A DNA stretch of 64,000 nucleotides, taken from Schistosoma mansoni (lineage: Eukaryota; Platyhelminthes; Trematoda; Strigeidida; Schistosomatidae). The translations under genes were made by a program, and so were the position numbers. Every line of letters starts with the position of its first letter. Position 1 is the first letter of the stretch. The stretch spans positions 8,099,852 through 8,163,851 of the forward strand of contig NC_031495.1 in the NCBI RefSeq assembly GCF_000237925.1. Reading direction: 5' to 3'. Below the pieces are notes generated by a model that saw only the letters and a program-made list of their open reading frames with translations, was not told where the DNA came from and searched no databases. This document shows positions 26,191-39,039 of the stretch, piece by piece.

Positions 26191-26793
26191 ATTATTGAAT
26201 AAATTCATTCAGTATTGTTTGTTTGAATCNNNNNNNNNNNNNNNNNNNNNNNNNNNNNNNNNNNNNNNNNNNNNNNNNNNNNNNNNNNNNNNNNNNNNNN
26301 NNNNNNNNNNNNNNNNNNNNNNNNNNNNNNNNNNNNNNNNNNNNNNNNNNNNNNNNNNNNNNNNNNNNNNNNNNNNNNNNNNNNNNNNNNNNNNNNNNNN
26401 NNNNNNNNNNNNNNNNNNNNNNNNNNNNNACTGCTAGCCACTATCCATCTCTGCTTACCATGCTTGTGAATTAAGGCTATATTGAGGCAATACGTACAGT
26501 ATGCACATATGCCAATTAGAGATTGACCAGTTGCAGTCCTAACAAATCGATGGGAAGATTCAAACAAACAATACTGAATGAATTTAAACTTCACCCCATC
26601 GCACAAGCAAGTGGCTATCAGGACTCAGTGGCCGAGTGGATAACGGGATGGCGTTTGAAGCGAGGGTACTGGGTTCGAGTCCCAGAGTGAACATCAACTC
26701 TGAGATGCAGGTACATCAAGCTGACGAGTCCCAAATGGGATGAAATGCGCGTCCTGGATTCCAGTGATAGCCACTATCCATCTCTGCTTATTA
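26191..26793. mobile_element. Sm-alpha-like hammerhead SINE (family A), tandem and fold-back, with gap
   Basis: Left of the N gap, TTCATTCAGTATTGTTTGTT is a minus-oriented unit edge. It is the reverse complement of AACAAACAATACTGAATGAA at 26562-26581. Right of the gap comes a unit's 3' tail (26430-26583), then a plus-oriented unit (26584-26793). The unit has an A-box-like TGGCCGAGTGG (26629-26639), a B box GGTTCGAGTCCC (26672-26683), and the hammerhead with CTGACGAG, stem II TCCC/GGGA, GAAA and the GCGCGTC cleavage region. It ends in ACTATCCATCTCTGCTTAT. The pieces together indicate a unit of roughly 330-360 bp, the size known for Sm-alpha. Confidence 0.85.
26230..26429. other. Assembly gap, 200 N, inside a fold-back SINE
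   Basis: Exactly 200 N. It lies between inverted SINE segments, where a hairpin would hinder sequencing and assembly. The missing part is probably the rest of the left-hand inverted unit. Confidence 0.98.
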
Positions 26794-27198
26794 TTGAATA
26801 GCCGAAATAATTTCATTTCAAGATTCTTGCGTCTGTTTATATGAACGGTTGAGAATCTCAGTTTCCCGACTCTTTTAGGTAGACCCAGCCTAATTAATAA
26901 CCCTCTTAAGTTGGATGTTTTATTCTGTTATATCCTAGTGAAGACATATGTACATGTAACTTCCGGGACCTATTAATGGACTATTATTCTATATATATTC
27001 CTATTATATAACTGTTCAGTAACTAGGTGATATATATCCATATTCCTCTCATCATAAGCTTCATTTTGATCTATAAACTATCATGCGATTTACTGTTTCC
27101 AAATTATGTTCAGTTCATTGATTACCGTCTCCTACGTTCACAGCCACATTTGGCTTGATCTTGTACAAATATAATTTTCTATTTTATGGTGCGATGCG

Positions 27199-27215
27199 GT
27201 CTGTCTGTCTGTCTG
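27199..27215. repeat. Short (CTGT)n microsatellite
   Basis: Four tandem CTGT units in gene-free sequence. Confidence 0.8.
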
Positions 27216-29791
27216 GTATATAAACCGAGTATGCTTGAAATAAATGATTCGCATAGCAGAAGCTGTAATTGGTGTTCTAGACTCAATTGGAAGGGCTAGG
27301 CGAACAAAGGACCAATAAGGACGCTAGACTGCTCATACCGGTCGAACGTCATTGATTTGGCACAGTGGTAAGATTGAATAAGTCGTATTTCGATCGGTGG
27401 ATAATTCACGTGATAAAAATCCGGACATAAAATCATAACAAATTGTCTACGGCCTTTTTAAATTCATAACAGATTCCACACCGAAACTTTTGTGGAAATG
27501 TGCTTGTCGTGTGAAGATAGCAGAATTTTTTGAAACTAAGTGCTCAACCAAGTTGGAGCATTTTTAAACAAAAGGTGAACTTGTCATCAACCTTATTAAG
27601 AACCTATACGTGTGTAGCAATTATCAAGATATATGCATGTTATTTGTTATCAAAACTATTAGTTTTTTTTATTGTTTCTAGTTAATGCAAAACATGACAG
27701 TGAGTTGGGTTTATACATTGATCATGTCTTCACTCTCTGCTAAAATCGTGAACATCAAAAATATTGCAGGTCAGAGACGGCTGTACTTTTGGACATCAGA
27801 GTCATCTTTGTTTCGTATGGTGAAACATATATATTGGATAAAAGTGATCGGGTGCTTGACCTCCTGTTAATTTAGGTTGGCCTATATCAACTTGTTGATA
27901 TCAGCCCCCTTTGGAATATAGTGTCGATTTGCTATATGAAAGTTTAGTCGAAATTCAAACATTTATTCTAGTAGTAGTGATATCCACATGCATATTTGGG
28001 CTGTCGGTGTCTGGCTGCTGTATCAGTCAGTTATAATAAACACCGGACCTACCATTAATATGTACCGACAAAAGTTACTACATATCACTCCAATGAGACG
28101 AAATCATCAAGGTGCCTGACAGAGGAATTGCAATGATATTAATAAATCTATGAGATTAGGAGAAAGATACTAGCCGATATTCAGTGACCAGTAATTATGC
28201 TCTGTCTTATTGTCTGCGGCATGATTTAAGAAAAGGTAAACAGAAACAGACTATCGAAATTACAAAGCAAAGTTTCCTTCTGGAGCTATAAAAATAATTT
28301 AAATAAAGTGATCAATAGTAATATAGCGATTGTTAATTATTGATTGGTTCTTTAGAATTAGTATGTTCGTCATTCTGTTGATATAAGATTAGGTAAGCAT
28401 TTCTGATGTTGATTAATGTATTTACTGGGTAGTATAAGTAATATGCTCTTTAACTTTCATACATCTGGATCGTTTTTATAAACATCAACAAGCCACCTAA
28501 CCATTTATCATTTTTATATTAAATCTCAAGATGAAAGAACTGTTTTATTTTGTCTTAGGACATTAGTCTTGATGTGTTTCTATTTGTAAAACGGGAAAAT
28601 AATCCCCACAACACTTCTATTTTGAGAAATTATGTATCATAGTCTGTCCAGCGAATACGCTAATGACTCAACATCAAATTTTAAACAAAACTTGTGAAAA
28701 ATATTCGGAAAAGTCACGGAACGTTAATGGCTGTTTATAGAAGCAAAGTACTGAAAAATAGCTCTTTAAGTAGATCTACAGCTCCCAAAAAGGTCATGAA
28801 GACTACAACCTAGGTGCATCACACCAGTATCTCTGTACATTCAACATTGATTACTACAAGTTTCTGATTAATGATTGAGTAGTTACATTTGTTCGGACTC
28901 CTTAGTCATTGACCGTAGCTCCCTGGGATTTCTCGTGTGAGAAATTCAAGGTGGTCGCTTAGAGTAAGCTCCGGGACAATATGAAGACTATAAAATGTAG
29001 AATGACAATGTTGCCCGAAGAGCTCAATTGATAGAGACTTCTCGGGACGTTTTGGAGAATAAAAGCTTTGATGAAACAAAGGGCAAGCATTATGAAGACA
29101 GTATAACTGACTCACCTAAATCCCCGTTAGCTTAAGTTATATGGTGGTTGACCGCATATTTATTAAACAGAGCAATAGCAAAGCCATCGGTTTGATAAGA
29201 GAATTTTTCCATTACACCAAAGGTATTCAATAGTTATTTTTCTTACACAATGGTCATAGGTAAGTCAACTCCGTAGCCATTACACAATAATAGTGGCCTA
29301 CAGCACTACAGAATTTTGAAAATACTCTTCATGAATGCCAGATGAATGAAAAAAAGAAGCCGATTGGGTCATTCAGCAAAATAAAAGCAGTTCAATGAGG
29401 AAATTTTTTCTCTCTACAATCCTATATATTACAGCTGTATAGTCATTTTTAACAGAGCAGCTTGTAATAAGACATACGTGTTGTGTTTCTAGCAAGCTTA
29501 TCAAAAAATTTCAATTATCTCGAGTATAATCTTCATGGAGGTTTTAAGGCTAACGCAACGTTAAAGTGGAGATAATATCTCGAAAAATTGTAACCACAAA
29601 CACTATCACACCGCCGTCGGAAAACAAAATCAGTGGTCCGTATTTTATATTATTCGCAGTTTGTAATCTAAGCATAAAAATCCAAACATAACGTCTACTA
29701 CCTGTATACTTCCCTCATAAGAATTTGTCAGAATAGTTCTTATAATTCGATTGGTATAGCAATGAAGCCCTACGGCTTATGACATTCTGAC

Positions 29792-29962
29792 ATGTTTATG
29801 CGCCTTTCTGAACACATTCAAAGGAGGATTCACAAAATAGAAGAACGTGATAGTTTTTACAGAATTATTGTACTTCAAATTGAAACATTACTCGATAGTA
29901 TGGAGGGGCAAATACTAATAATTCCAGAAAAAGTCCTAAACGAACAGCAAGAAGAAATCTAG
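29792..29962 (+). other. Short open frame with helical, charged peptide, origin unknown
   Basis: 56 codons from ATG containing MRLSEHIQRRIHKIEERDSF and YRIIVLQIETLLDSMEGQ, which looks more protein-like than its neighbours. A TAG follows, and the same frame runs on for 28 codons (EIKDGLCSLNNRFEKN). There are no good splice sites on either side. It may be a fragment of a processed or decayed coiled-coil gene, or chance. I do not assign a family. Confidence 0.2.
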
Positions 29963-30305
29963 GAGATAAAAGATGGACTTTGTAGCCTTAATAATAGATT
30001 CGAAAAGAACAATAATTATTATGCAAATTGTTCTGTTACCATATATTAATTAATTCTTATACTTTTACTTGCTTCTTCCTCACTTTGTAAACGTGCGTAT
30101 CGCCCTTTGAGACTGTATTTCCGAAATGTGGCAATTAATTCGTTCTGGTTAATAATTCTGAACAGAAGTATACACTATTTCCTGACTCATATAATGTGCT
30201 GTAATCTTATCTGATAGGAAGTTGGAGGTAGTCGTCAGGATACTTTGAATATAAGTTTTGTGCTAGTTAGGAATGCTACTACTCGGTGAGTAATCAGTTG
30301 TAAAC

Positions 30306-30460
30306 ATGTCATATATGTGGGTCAGCCGCGGCCTGTATGCCTCGGTGATAACGTCTCAAACTGTGAAGCTGGCTGACACAGGTTCTTATGCTACAGGGAA
30401 CACTATTTCCCGTAAGACTGCTGAAAAGTTTCACAAAATCAATGTCCAGGATTTCCTGTT
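30306..30460 (+). repeat. tRNA-like SINE relic
   Basis: GGGTCAGCCGCGGCCTGTAT, then GCCTCGGTGATAACGTCTCA and CTGACACAGGTTCTTATGCT look like a worn tRNA-derived module (decayed B box). No cloverleaf can be drawn, so it is not a tRNA gene. Confidence 0.3.
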
Positions 30461-30873
30461 TACTACGTCCAACCATCTAACATCATTTTACTGCTTGCAA
30501 TTTCAAGTCACTTAGACTAGCAGCCGCATTGCAACTTGATCGATAGGATTCGACCGACACTAAAGAATGACTTGAGAACATGGAACTGGTTACCATTTAG
30601 TGGTCAATCATTTGGAATATTTTGTTTATTCACTTATCTCATTTTCTTTTCGATTGTGCTCTTGACTACATAACTGACTCCTAAGCACTTCACAGTTCGA
30701 TGATTTTAGTTTCCAACTTTTTATTTTGTTTCCCGTCAATATAAACATACTTTTAAGCATATGATGTCTTGTTTATTGGTTTCGATTATTTTACATGGAA
30801 ATTAGTCGTTATATTTTAGAATTCGTTCATCGACATAACATTCATATTAACCTGAAATAAGTATTTATGGCCT

Positions 30874-30904
30874 TTATTATTATTGTTGTTATTATTATTA
30901 TTAT
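30874..30904. repeat. (ATT)n microsatellite
   Basis: Imperfect run of ATT and GTT triplets. Confidence 0.85.
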
Positions 30905-31421
30905 CAATCTTGTTTTTATAACGATTGTTATGATGTCCAAGATGTAGGCTCCAACGGTCAAGTCTTAATTGATTGGAGACTAATTAACCTACAAAAGTGA
31001 TTTCATCCAGTCGCTTATGACGCCTTATCATGTTTGCTTTGAGTTAGTATTCCGAATAAAGGGATATCATTTTTCTATATAAACATTTTTTATTCTGACT
31101 GATGGTTTTGTCTTTTGTCTCAAATTATTCTAAAGCGCATTTGTCAATATTACGGTTTGGTGATTAGTCGCCATTTGACTACACTTCCCTTCGTATCACT
31201 GCATACCTACCTATTGATTAGCATCCATTTAAACAGTTGAAAAATTCGCTCATCAAATCATCAACTCCTCTATAAAAATAATCTGTGCTTGTAAGAACTT
31301 TATTTGGCTTCTTTCTTTACCATTCTATTTTCTGAACTCTTTTTCTTAACTAATCAGTACGTGATTTAGACTATGAGATTTCCGCAATCTTCACAAAAAC
31401 CTCTTTACTAGTAATTATTAT

Positions 31422-31720
31422 GTGTTCATTAGTGACTAGCTTCAAGATGCAATTCTCGCAGTTCTAGTGAGAAACTATGACCAGTGGAGTTCAGCTAGGT
31501 TGCGCACTATCATGAGTTGATTAGAGTTGAAGATAATACTGTTGTATTCTTACTCAATGGTTTAGAGGCTAATTGTTTACGTATAAATTAGAGGTCCTAA
31601 GTTTAATCCCTGACGGTGGGTTTGTGAATGCGCACTGCTGCGGAATCCCATTATAGGATGAAATAGTTGTCTAGGGCCTCCAGATTTTCATTGATGAGAT
31701 ATGTAAGAATGATCCGTGAT
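31422..31720 (+). mobile_element. Family B hammerhead SINE, near full length, old
   Basis: Starts with the family head ATTAGTGACTAGCTTCAAGA and TTCTAGTGAGAAACTATGAC, as at 53388. It then has a worn B box (GTTTAATCCCTGACGG), and GCGCACTGCTGCGGAATCCC with TATAGGATGAAATAG as the remains of the hammerhead. The core CTGANGA and the GAAAC segment are mutated, so it is probably inactive. It sits about 125 bp upstream of the next gene's ATG. Confidence 0.7.
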
Positions 31721-31844
31721 GTAAACCACGAAAATATTACAATCTCTACAAACGTTCGTATACTAATTATCACTCAATTGAAACATTTATAAACAATGTT
31801 ACACATTTTTAAAATTTTATTATATAAGTTCATTGTAGTTTAAA

Positions 31845-33769
31845 ATGAAAATAGTTGAAGAGCAAACAGAAATAGACGCTCTTGTTAAATTAAAAGGTGG
31901 ACCAGAAGAAAATCTGTCATGGGATCCAGAGGTGAGTCATATATTAATCAAAATATATAGATTTTTATTTGAGACTGGGATCTTAAGGTGTCGCTTTCGT
32001 GCTAGGAAACACTCGTCAGTAAGACATGTCTACAATCCTATGGAAATTGATGCTCTTCACCGAATTCAAACCTGTTTCACCCAGCGTCCTACAGTAAAAG
32101 ACATTAACTTTGAGCTCATTGGATCACAACATCCTAACCCATCAATTCCGATGACACAAAATCAACATAGGGCACTGGATATCGAGTCAATTGTACTAAA
32201 TAGTATATTACAACTAGATTGGTAGAATTTAATCAGTACTAAGAATGAGATAAACACCTTACTGATTACTACTCAGCGATCAGTCAGTATAAATCTTAGT
32301 GCAAAACTAGACAGTCACTAATTCCTATTAATAAATGAATTATAAAGACAATTCCTTTCATTGATTGCAAATTTTTACTCCTTATCTAAATTGTTTATCT
32401 AACAAGTATTAGTAATTTAACATCATCTTAGTAACAAAACCTTAACTATTTATATGGAATTCACTTAGTATTCTTTGTTTGAATCTTCCCATTGATGTTT
32501 AGGACTGCAACTGGTCAGTCTCTTATTGGCATATGTGCATACTGTGCTTATTGCCTCGATATAGCCTTAATTCAGTGGATTCCACTGTTAGCCACTATCC
32601 ATCTTTGCTGATTATTTATATGGAGTTCAAATAAATTATCTGTACTTTTAATAATTGAGTTTAATTCGAAACGCTTTTTATGTTCATCAATTGTATTGTA
32701 CCCAGAACATTCGATCACTTTTTAGTGTATGTGGATTGTATCTTCAAGTGGAATTCTCAATAAAGATTGTACTTCAAGCCCTTACTTATAGTATATATTT
32801 GTGTTCTTCATCCAGGATATCAGGTTGCCCTAGACTGAGCATATTCATAACAAACACTTGTGGATAATTCCAGACTATTTATTCAGTTTGTTTTCTACTG
32901 ATTTTTGTCTCTATACTTTTTTTATTTCAATGTTATTAAGTTCTCTAAGTTAGATCGTTGAATTGCTAAGTTTTCATTGTCGTCCTGGACAACATTGTCA
33001 GTGCTTACTCTATGTAGAAGTGAGGATTTATAGAAGTATGACATTCAAATCGGTCAGCAGTCAATAGACGCATAGATTTAAATCCGACCTACAAACTCAT
33101 TCGGAAAAGGCACAGAAATAACCTAATCGAAGGTTACCAAAATAAAATAGTCACCTTGACTACAAAGACAGTTGAAGATAATGAAACCCAGAAGGATAAC
33201 CAGTCACACACAACTCTAACAGAACAAACTGATTTAAAACTCGTGGAATAATTAAGAAGTTTACTTCTACATAAAGTAAGCGCTGATAATGTTGTCTATA
33301 ATGAGAATATAAGCTTCACAATAAAACCATCTAGCTCAGGGAACACAAAAACATTCAAAGGACGTACCTGAAGTAAAAAGTTTCATTAATTCAAACTTCT
33401 CTATTCTTTTTTTTCATTTAGCCAACATTACCCATAATACCAATGGTTAGATCCCAATCATGGGAATTAAGTACACTTATATTTGACACATGTTTCTATA
33501 TTATTCTTACAATTATTATATTAGGAAAAGTTGTAATTATCTATCGAAAATTTTATAAACTTTGTAATTATCTATTAAGAAGATTGATTTTCATTGATAC
33601 AACCAGTTCAATGGGACCAGAGGATTGGAATAAAACACATATTCATAATTATACATCGAATACAGTAGAATATATTCAACAATCACCTGAAACATATAAG
33701 CTTTTCATTGAAGATTATAAAGAATTATTGAAGATCTTAAATTTTATTGATGAATATAGTCGTGAATAA
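31845..33769 (+). CDS. Unrecognised small single-pass membrane protein, two exons
   Basis: Proposed exons are 31845-31931 and 33422-33769, joined in phase 0 (GAG then GTGAGT donor; TTTTTTTTCATTTAG acceptor), giving 144 residues. Exon 1 encodes an acidic stretch (MKIVEEQTEIDALVKLKGGP, then EENLSWDPE). Exon 2 encodes PTLPIIPMVRSQSWELS, a strong membrane helix (LIFDTCFYIILTIIILGKVV), a basic flank (YRKFYKLCNYLLRRL) and a polar tail ending IDEYSRE. The basic residues after the helix suggest a cytoplasmic C-terminus. The acceptor has an unusually good pyrimidine tract. I know no family for it, and it may be flatworm-specific. Without splicing, exon 1 reads on to 32225, so an alternative product is possible. 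Family B and A SINEs flank exon 1 and lie in the intron. Confidence 0.55.
32464..32612. mobile_element. Sm-alpha-like SINE fold-back fragment in an intron
   Basis: A minus-oriented unit tail (TTTGTTTGAATCTTCCCATT to ATATAGCCTTAATTCA) joins a plus-oriented 3' end that begins TGGATTCCACTGTTAGCC at 32576. The plus piece starts one base after the predicted hammerhead cleavage position (GTC^CTGG), so it is exactly the 3' cleavage product. The ribozyme itself is absent. Confidence 0.75.
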
Positions 33770-35690
33770 TGAATGGTTAACAATAGCCGAAACAATTTTT
33801 GGCAATATAAACTTAAAAAGAAATTTGTTCCATGCCTCTCTTGGTACATTTTACAAAGAAGTATCTTCCAAGTTGTAGTATTGATTACCTTAGATCTTGA
33901 TTATTATTCTCATTACTGGTCATAATTTTTAACTGAAGTTACCATTTAATACCGTAACAGAAGTTTTGTGTATGTGTGTATATCTTTGATGTGCAAATCG
34001 ATGAGATGTCTGGAATTGCCATAGGAGTAAATCCCTTAATGAGATGTAAATATGTGAGGGTTCATATCTAGACTGAAGATATGTTGAGTCCCAAGGGATT
34101 TGCAGGATAATGAACGTAAGGAATTCAGGGGAATAGATGCTCACAACAGTGAGCAATGATAAAGGCATGAGATTAAGACAATTTGACAATGGAGACTTAT
34201 AGTGAAGATTTCGAGGTCCAATCATTAGGGTTACATGTTACTCATCGTATCAGATAATAAAGTAACCCATATGGGCATAAGGTCTATAGGCTAAGGTTAT
34301 CCGCAATATTTTCCATGTTCGATAAGTATGTATCCAACACTTTCAGGCATCTTTTTTGTTCAATTGGTGAGTGATTGGTGCATATCAGAGTTGATTCTTT
34401 ATCAAAGATTTCATCGCAAGTGGTAGCTTACCTTATGTGAAAAGTAGAATTAAGAGAATTGGATTTGATATATTTGCTAGTAATTCCCAGGACTGTTTAG
34501 TACGTACTCTAGTAGTTACAAATGAACCAATATTCAAGCCAGAAATAATACAATAGACAGACTTGTAGGTATTTTATTTGAAATTGGATGCGTAAGAATG
34601 AACAAAACAATTACCAATTAGCACAAACACAACATTTGTCACAGCCTAAGTAAAGATTCGGATTTCTGTCATTTATTGTACGTCTTTTCCCCAGGCTCAT
34701 CTGATGTCTGTCCGACTCTGTACTGGATACGGATTTCGTATTATCTATATTATAAGCATCAGGATTTACGACGAAAATTGGAATAGAACTACCTGGTTCC
34801 TGGAATCGTATTTAGTTTACATGTCGGTTGTGTTAGCTTAAATCGCTATCTAGAATTCGCACCATAAATTTTCTAATATTGTTTACTTGAATCCCTATAG
34901 ATGGTCGAAAATCATCCCCATGATAATAAGTAGCTTCTGTAGACTCTTAACATCTTACATTTAAGTGAAGAATCCTTCTTTCCAATAGTTTAGTTGGAAT
35001 CTTTTCTGTTACAGGGTGCTTAGCATTTATATAGTGTATTAGGAATGTGCCCACTTACCTCTCCAGTTCATCAGACATTGTAGCATCAATCAAATTAATA
35101 GCAGTCTTCAACGACTTGACAAAATTGCCTGCCCGAATATTGGAACAATATTGGACCAGGAGCAGTGAACAGATGTTTCCACTCTATACCATTCAACGAC
35201 GTAGTAACTATATCTTCAATGGAATGTGAGCCGTTACTATAGAGAACCCTTCCGTCTAAATACTTTCCTCAATGTCTGGAGAAGTCATATAAACTACTTC
35301 AAGGCAATTAAAAATGAAGAGAGATAATCTGTCAAGACAATTGTTCTATAATGATAACACTGTTTATAATAAGTCCTAGAAGAATTTTATCATATACATA
35401 ATATACTACTGTATTAGACGAGTAGTCGCGATATCTTAGCGTTAATGAGTAATGCTCGATTTTTAACGATTTATTCATCTGCTCCCATAGTGTGGAAACT
35501 ACGGAATAAATATGTTCCATACTGAAATGAAGTAAATTCTGGACGAAAAGCATATGTATTTGAAGAAGGTTGTATTTCGCACTCGCATCCAATTATCGAA
35601 ATATATATATAGTTTGAATCTGGCAACATCAACAGTATACTATCAGTCTTACTTATGTGATTGTGTTCTCACTACAAGTTATCCATTGTT
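33770..35690. other. Intergenic, nothing recognised
   Basis: AT-rich sequence downstream of the small membrane-protein gene. Open frames 33929-34225 (minus) and 35332-35592 (minus) show no family features. Confidence 0.55.
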
Positions 35691-35694
35691 ATTC

Positions 35695-35860
35695 AGTGGT
35701 CTAGAAATTAGGTCTTCGAAGGCAGGACTGAAGTTCCTGGGTTCGACTCCTTGTAGTGGGGTTGTAGATGTGTATCGCTAAAAAGTTCCATACTAAGACG
35801 AAAGAGACGTTCATTTCTAGGTTTCCAATAGTTGAGATGGATAGGTCACACTTATTGGAA
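35695..35860 (+). mobile_element. Family B hammerhead SINE, diverged
   Basis: Has GTGGTCTAGAAATTAGG (A-box region), the B box GGGTTCGACTCC, then a worn hammerhead (AAAAAGTTCCATACTAAGAC, GAAAGAGACGTTCA). The core is lost. Confidence 0.65.
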
Positions 35861-38318
35861 ATCACCCACTTTCATCACAAGGCATTCCACCACTCAGGAT
35901 CCCAAAGTAAAAGGTGATGGCCAAAGAATATGTTGCGCAGGGAATCAAAGGCAGACATGAAAAAGAATGAATAGAGTTTAGTAACAAATGTAAAGAAGAG
36001 CCCAGTACATAGTAGGTTGGAGATTCCTGGTCTGTGACCCATGCTTTACAAAAAAGTAGATAGTTTTGTAGATAAATAGAGTAAAGGGGATGAGGTCTGT
36101 GGTTTGAATAAATAATAACACTAGTGTTATTAAGAGTTAAACTGTAGGAGTTTGTTAGTTGAAAATTGTTGTCTAAAGGAATTCGAGGAGACTACTTTTC
36201 TGCTCACATATTACATAATTTATAAATTTAAATGAAATAGTGGTAATATTTTCTGCTCACTAGTTTAAGCCTTCATCAGGGATGTGAAACTTATCGTTCA
36301 ATTTTTACCTATTTCCACCTACGAAGATTTATAAAACGATCAAATCTGTAGAAAATTCACTCATTTTTAAACTAAATGAAAATCCTAGCTGTGCCTTTCA
36401 AATAACGTTCGATATTCAAAATGTCAGACTTCAACAAAGCAGCTAACTATTCATCTAAACAACATAAAACTATCCTATGGGTAAAAGTACCAATCTAAAA
36501 TTCGGATTTATGACTAGACTGAATCTCACAGAAGTTTATCATCTTTTATTTAACTATTTTACTCTACTTCTAATCATTCGTTTAGTGGAGAAACAACTAT
36601 CAGGAAGAACCGTCACTAAGTAAAGCTTTTTCGCCAAATATGCTACTTTTGTCGGAATCAGTGTAACAACATGATTATTGATAAATCAAAAGTCCGATAT
36701 CCAAAACCACAGAGTTTGTTTGAATAAAAAACACGGACAGTGAATGAGATTACAAAATACTTATTAACTGAAAACTATATATTTCAATATGCGTTCGCTA
36801 TTGCGACGATTATCTAGACTCAAACTCTTCATCAGGGATTGGCATGTTAATGTTATATTGTGGAACATGGGACGATGTCCCACGCACTCTAATTTCAGAT
36901 TTTATCGCTGTTTCCATCAGAGAAAGCGAAAACAAATTTGTTCTCGGCTGTAGCCTGAATGTCTCTAATAAAAACACTGTTTTAGACCTAATCATGCTGA
37001 ATATTGGTGATAATGAAATCTAGACACTTGAAAGAGATACGCTCTGGTGTAAACGTTATATAAGACATCGACAATCAGAGTCCTTATGTAACTTGGAACT
37101 AATATATAATAATTTCTAATTAGGTCCAAGGGACAACCATGTTACCTTTATGCAAAATTTTTATTCTGTAATTGATCTGTCCAATTCTAAATAATTAGTG
37201 TACCTGTTCTGTCAATCTCCAAAAGTTTTGAAGTGAAGCAATATACATTATCATCGTTCTGTACTCGATATAATATAGAAAATGTGATGAGTTTTACTGA
37301 AAATTATACAGTGATTAGGATAAGATCAGAAGTTTTCGCAGTCAACAATTATACTGTGATATACGACTGATACAAAATCTATACAAAGTAGAGAGTGGTT
37401 GTTATTTATTTACGAACTGCTGAATGATTTCTTTCATAAATAAAATCAACCTTTATGTACTCAAAAAGGGTTGATAACTAAAATATCCTTGGTTTGTGGA
37501 CAGAGATACTCACGTTGCCAAAAAGTGATCAGAAAGCATATAACAAACCTAGGTAAGTAGTAGGTGAAGTGGGGTTCGAACCTGAGACTAAGTACCCGAA
37601 AGTCAAATAACCCAATCACCAGGCTACCGCTGAAGTAGTTAGTGGTATCTATTTTAAATTTTAGTAGAAATACATCTATTAAAAGTTCAAGTAACGCCAC
37701 TTTCAACTTCATTAGTTTGTAAAATGAAAAAGTGTATTATATGAGTCAAAATAGAACAGTGGATTTTCAGTCAACACTATGAAGAGGTTACAAATGTCAA
37801 CTAGAAAGTATGTTATCATATATTTGTAAAAAAAAGTAAATATATGAATAATAATTATGTTTACAACTAACTAACTATTCCTTTGTTGCTCAAGGAGTTA
37901 ACGAGCGTCATCGTAAGTTTTTCATTAATTTCACTGATTCAAGTGATACATTATCAAAACAATAGTTGGTTTTAATTTTCTATTTTTGTTTTTTCGTCAG
38001 GAGATATGAACGTATGATTCTTATTTATCATACCAAGGAGAAAACTTCTTCATTATATTTAAATGAATTAGTTAATGAAGATATTTATTCAGTGCCTTTA
38101 TGGATTTGAATCATCTCATGAAGTATAGTCGTATCAGATTATATGTTGTTCATAACTTCTTTTTTAGCAGTCTGTCAGTAAAGTTACACTCATCTGATAT
38201 ATCAAAGCCAAATTCGTTTCCAAAGTCTGTGATACCATAATCCAATTAGTAGAACTATCAATATAAGTAAAAAATAATTCACAGTGTTTAAACTATATCA
38301 TTATTTTTTGTTGAAATC
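35861..38318. other. Intergenic with one tRNA-like relic
   Basis: No gene supported. It contains the tRNA-like SINE relic at 37548-37645. Confidence 0.5.
37548..37645 (-). repeat. tRNA-derived SINE relic
   Basis: On the minus strand it has an A-box-like GGTAGCCTGGTGATTGGG and a perfect B box GGTTCGAACCCC at tRNA-like spacing. The T stem and acceptor do not pair properly, so it is read as a SINE relic and not a working tRNA. Confidence 0.4.
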
Positions 38319-38575
38319 ATGAGTCACTTCAAGCTAGACCACCATGTAAAACTTGGAAGCATTGGACGGCCGTTTCGTCCTATTGTGGGACCCTTCAGAA
38401 GTGAGCATCCACGATCTCGCCTCGTGAGATTCGAACCCAGGACCTATCAGTCCCATAATAGGACGAAACGGCCGTCCAGTGCTTCCAGGTTTTTCATGAT
38501 GTTCTAGCTTCAACTGACTCATGATTTCGACTATAAAATTACTAAAATCTCCACAAAAGCCCCTTTCTGATATAT
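38319..38575. mobile_element. Family B hammerhead SINE fold-back pair
   Basis: A minus-oriented copy (38319-38450) with B box (rc GGTTCGAATCTC) and hammerhead is joined head to head with a plus-oriented 3' half that begins at TCCCATAATAGGACGAAACG, inside ribozyme stem II. The two arms share GACGAAACGGCCGTCCA and the CTAGCTTCAA to CATGATTTC tail. The minus copy has CTGAAGG in place of CTGAAGA, so its core is damaged. Confidence 0.85.
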
Positions 38576-39039
38576 CATAATTGTTTGTAGAAATACACAA
38601 TCTGCTTGTAAAGTGAACTTCACTCTTTTAAAATCCTAATTCTTGGCTAAATCATAAACATCAGTAGAGTAAACTTGTCTGTATGTGTTTATGCATAGAG
38701 GAACCATAATTTACTGGTAAATTATATTTTAACAAAACAAAATTGATATTTCTAAGTTAGACAGAAGTACTTTTATTTTTCGTTTGTCTACATCAGTAAG
38801 ATAAAAATGTTATATGTAGTCTTAAATTATGTAATTGGATGCATATTTAGTTACCTAGACCCTAATAACGATTACAGTTCATCAATATTTGTTCATTTCA
38901 ATTACTCATGTGATACACTAGTATTTATCATACGCAATAAAACTCATTTGGATTTATACTAAGCATTATTATCATATTGTAATTTCTATATGAAAAAGTT
39001 TAAAGTTCAGCCTATGGTTTATGTTCAGCCTGAAGGTTT

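Larger units (their letters stand above)
26794..31420. other. Gene-free interval
   Basis: AT-rich DNA without a supported gene. Small items are listed separately: a (CTGT)n run, a coiled-coil-like short open frame at 29792, a tRNA-like relic at 30306 and an (ATT)n run at 30874. Confidence 0.55.

Noticed and set aside
26621-26690. tRNA gene suggested by good A and B boxes
   Set aside because: It is the promoter module of an Sm-alpha-like SINE. The same module recurs at 59940, 61045 and 43800, always followed by a hammerhead.
37548-37645. Minus-strand tRNA gene with a perfect B box
   Set aside because: The T stem and acceptor stem do not pair and no anticodon arm fits, so it was kept only as a tRNA-derived relic.
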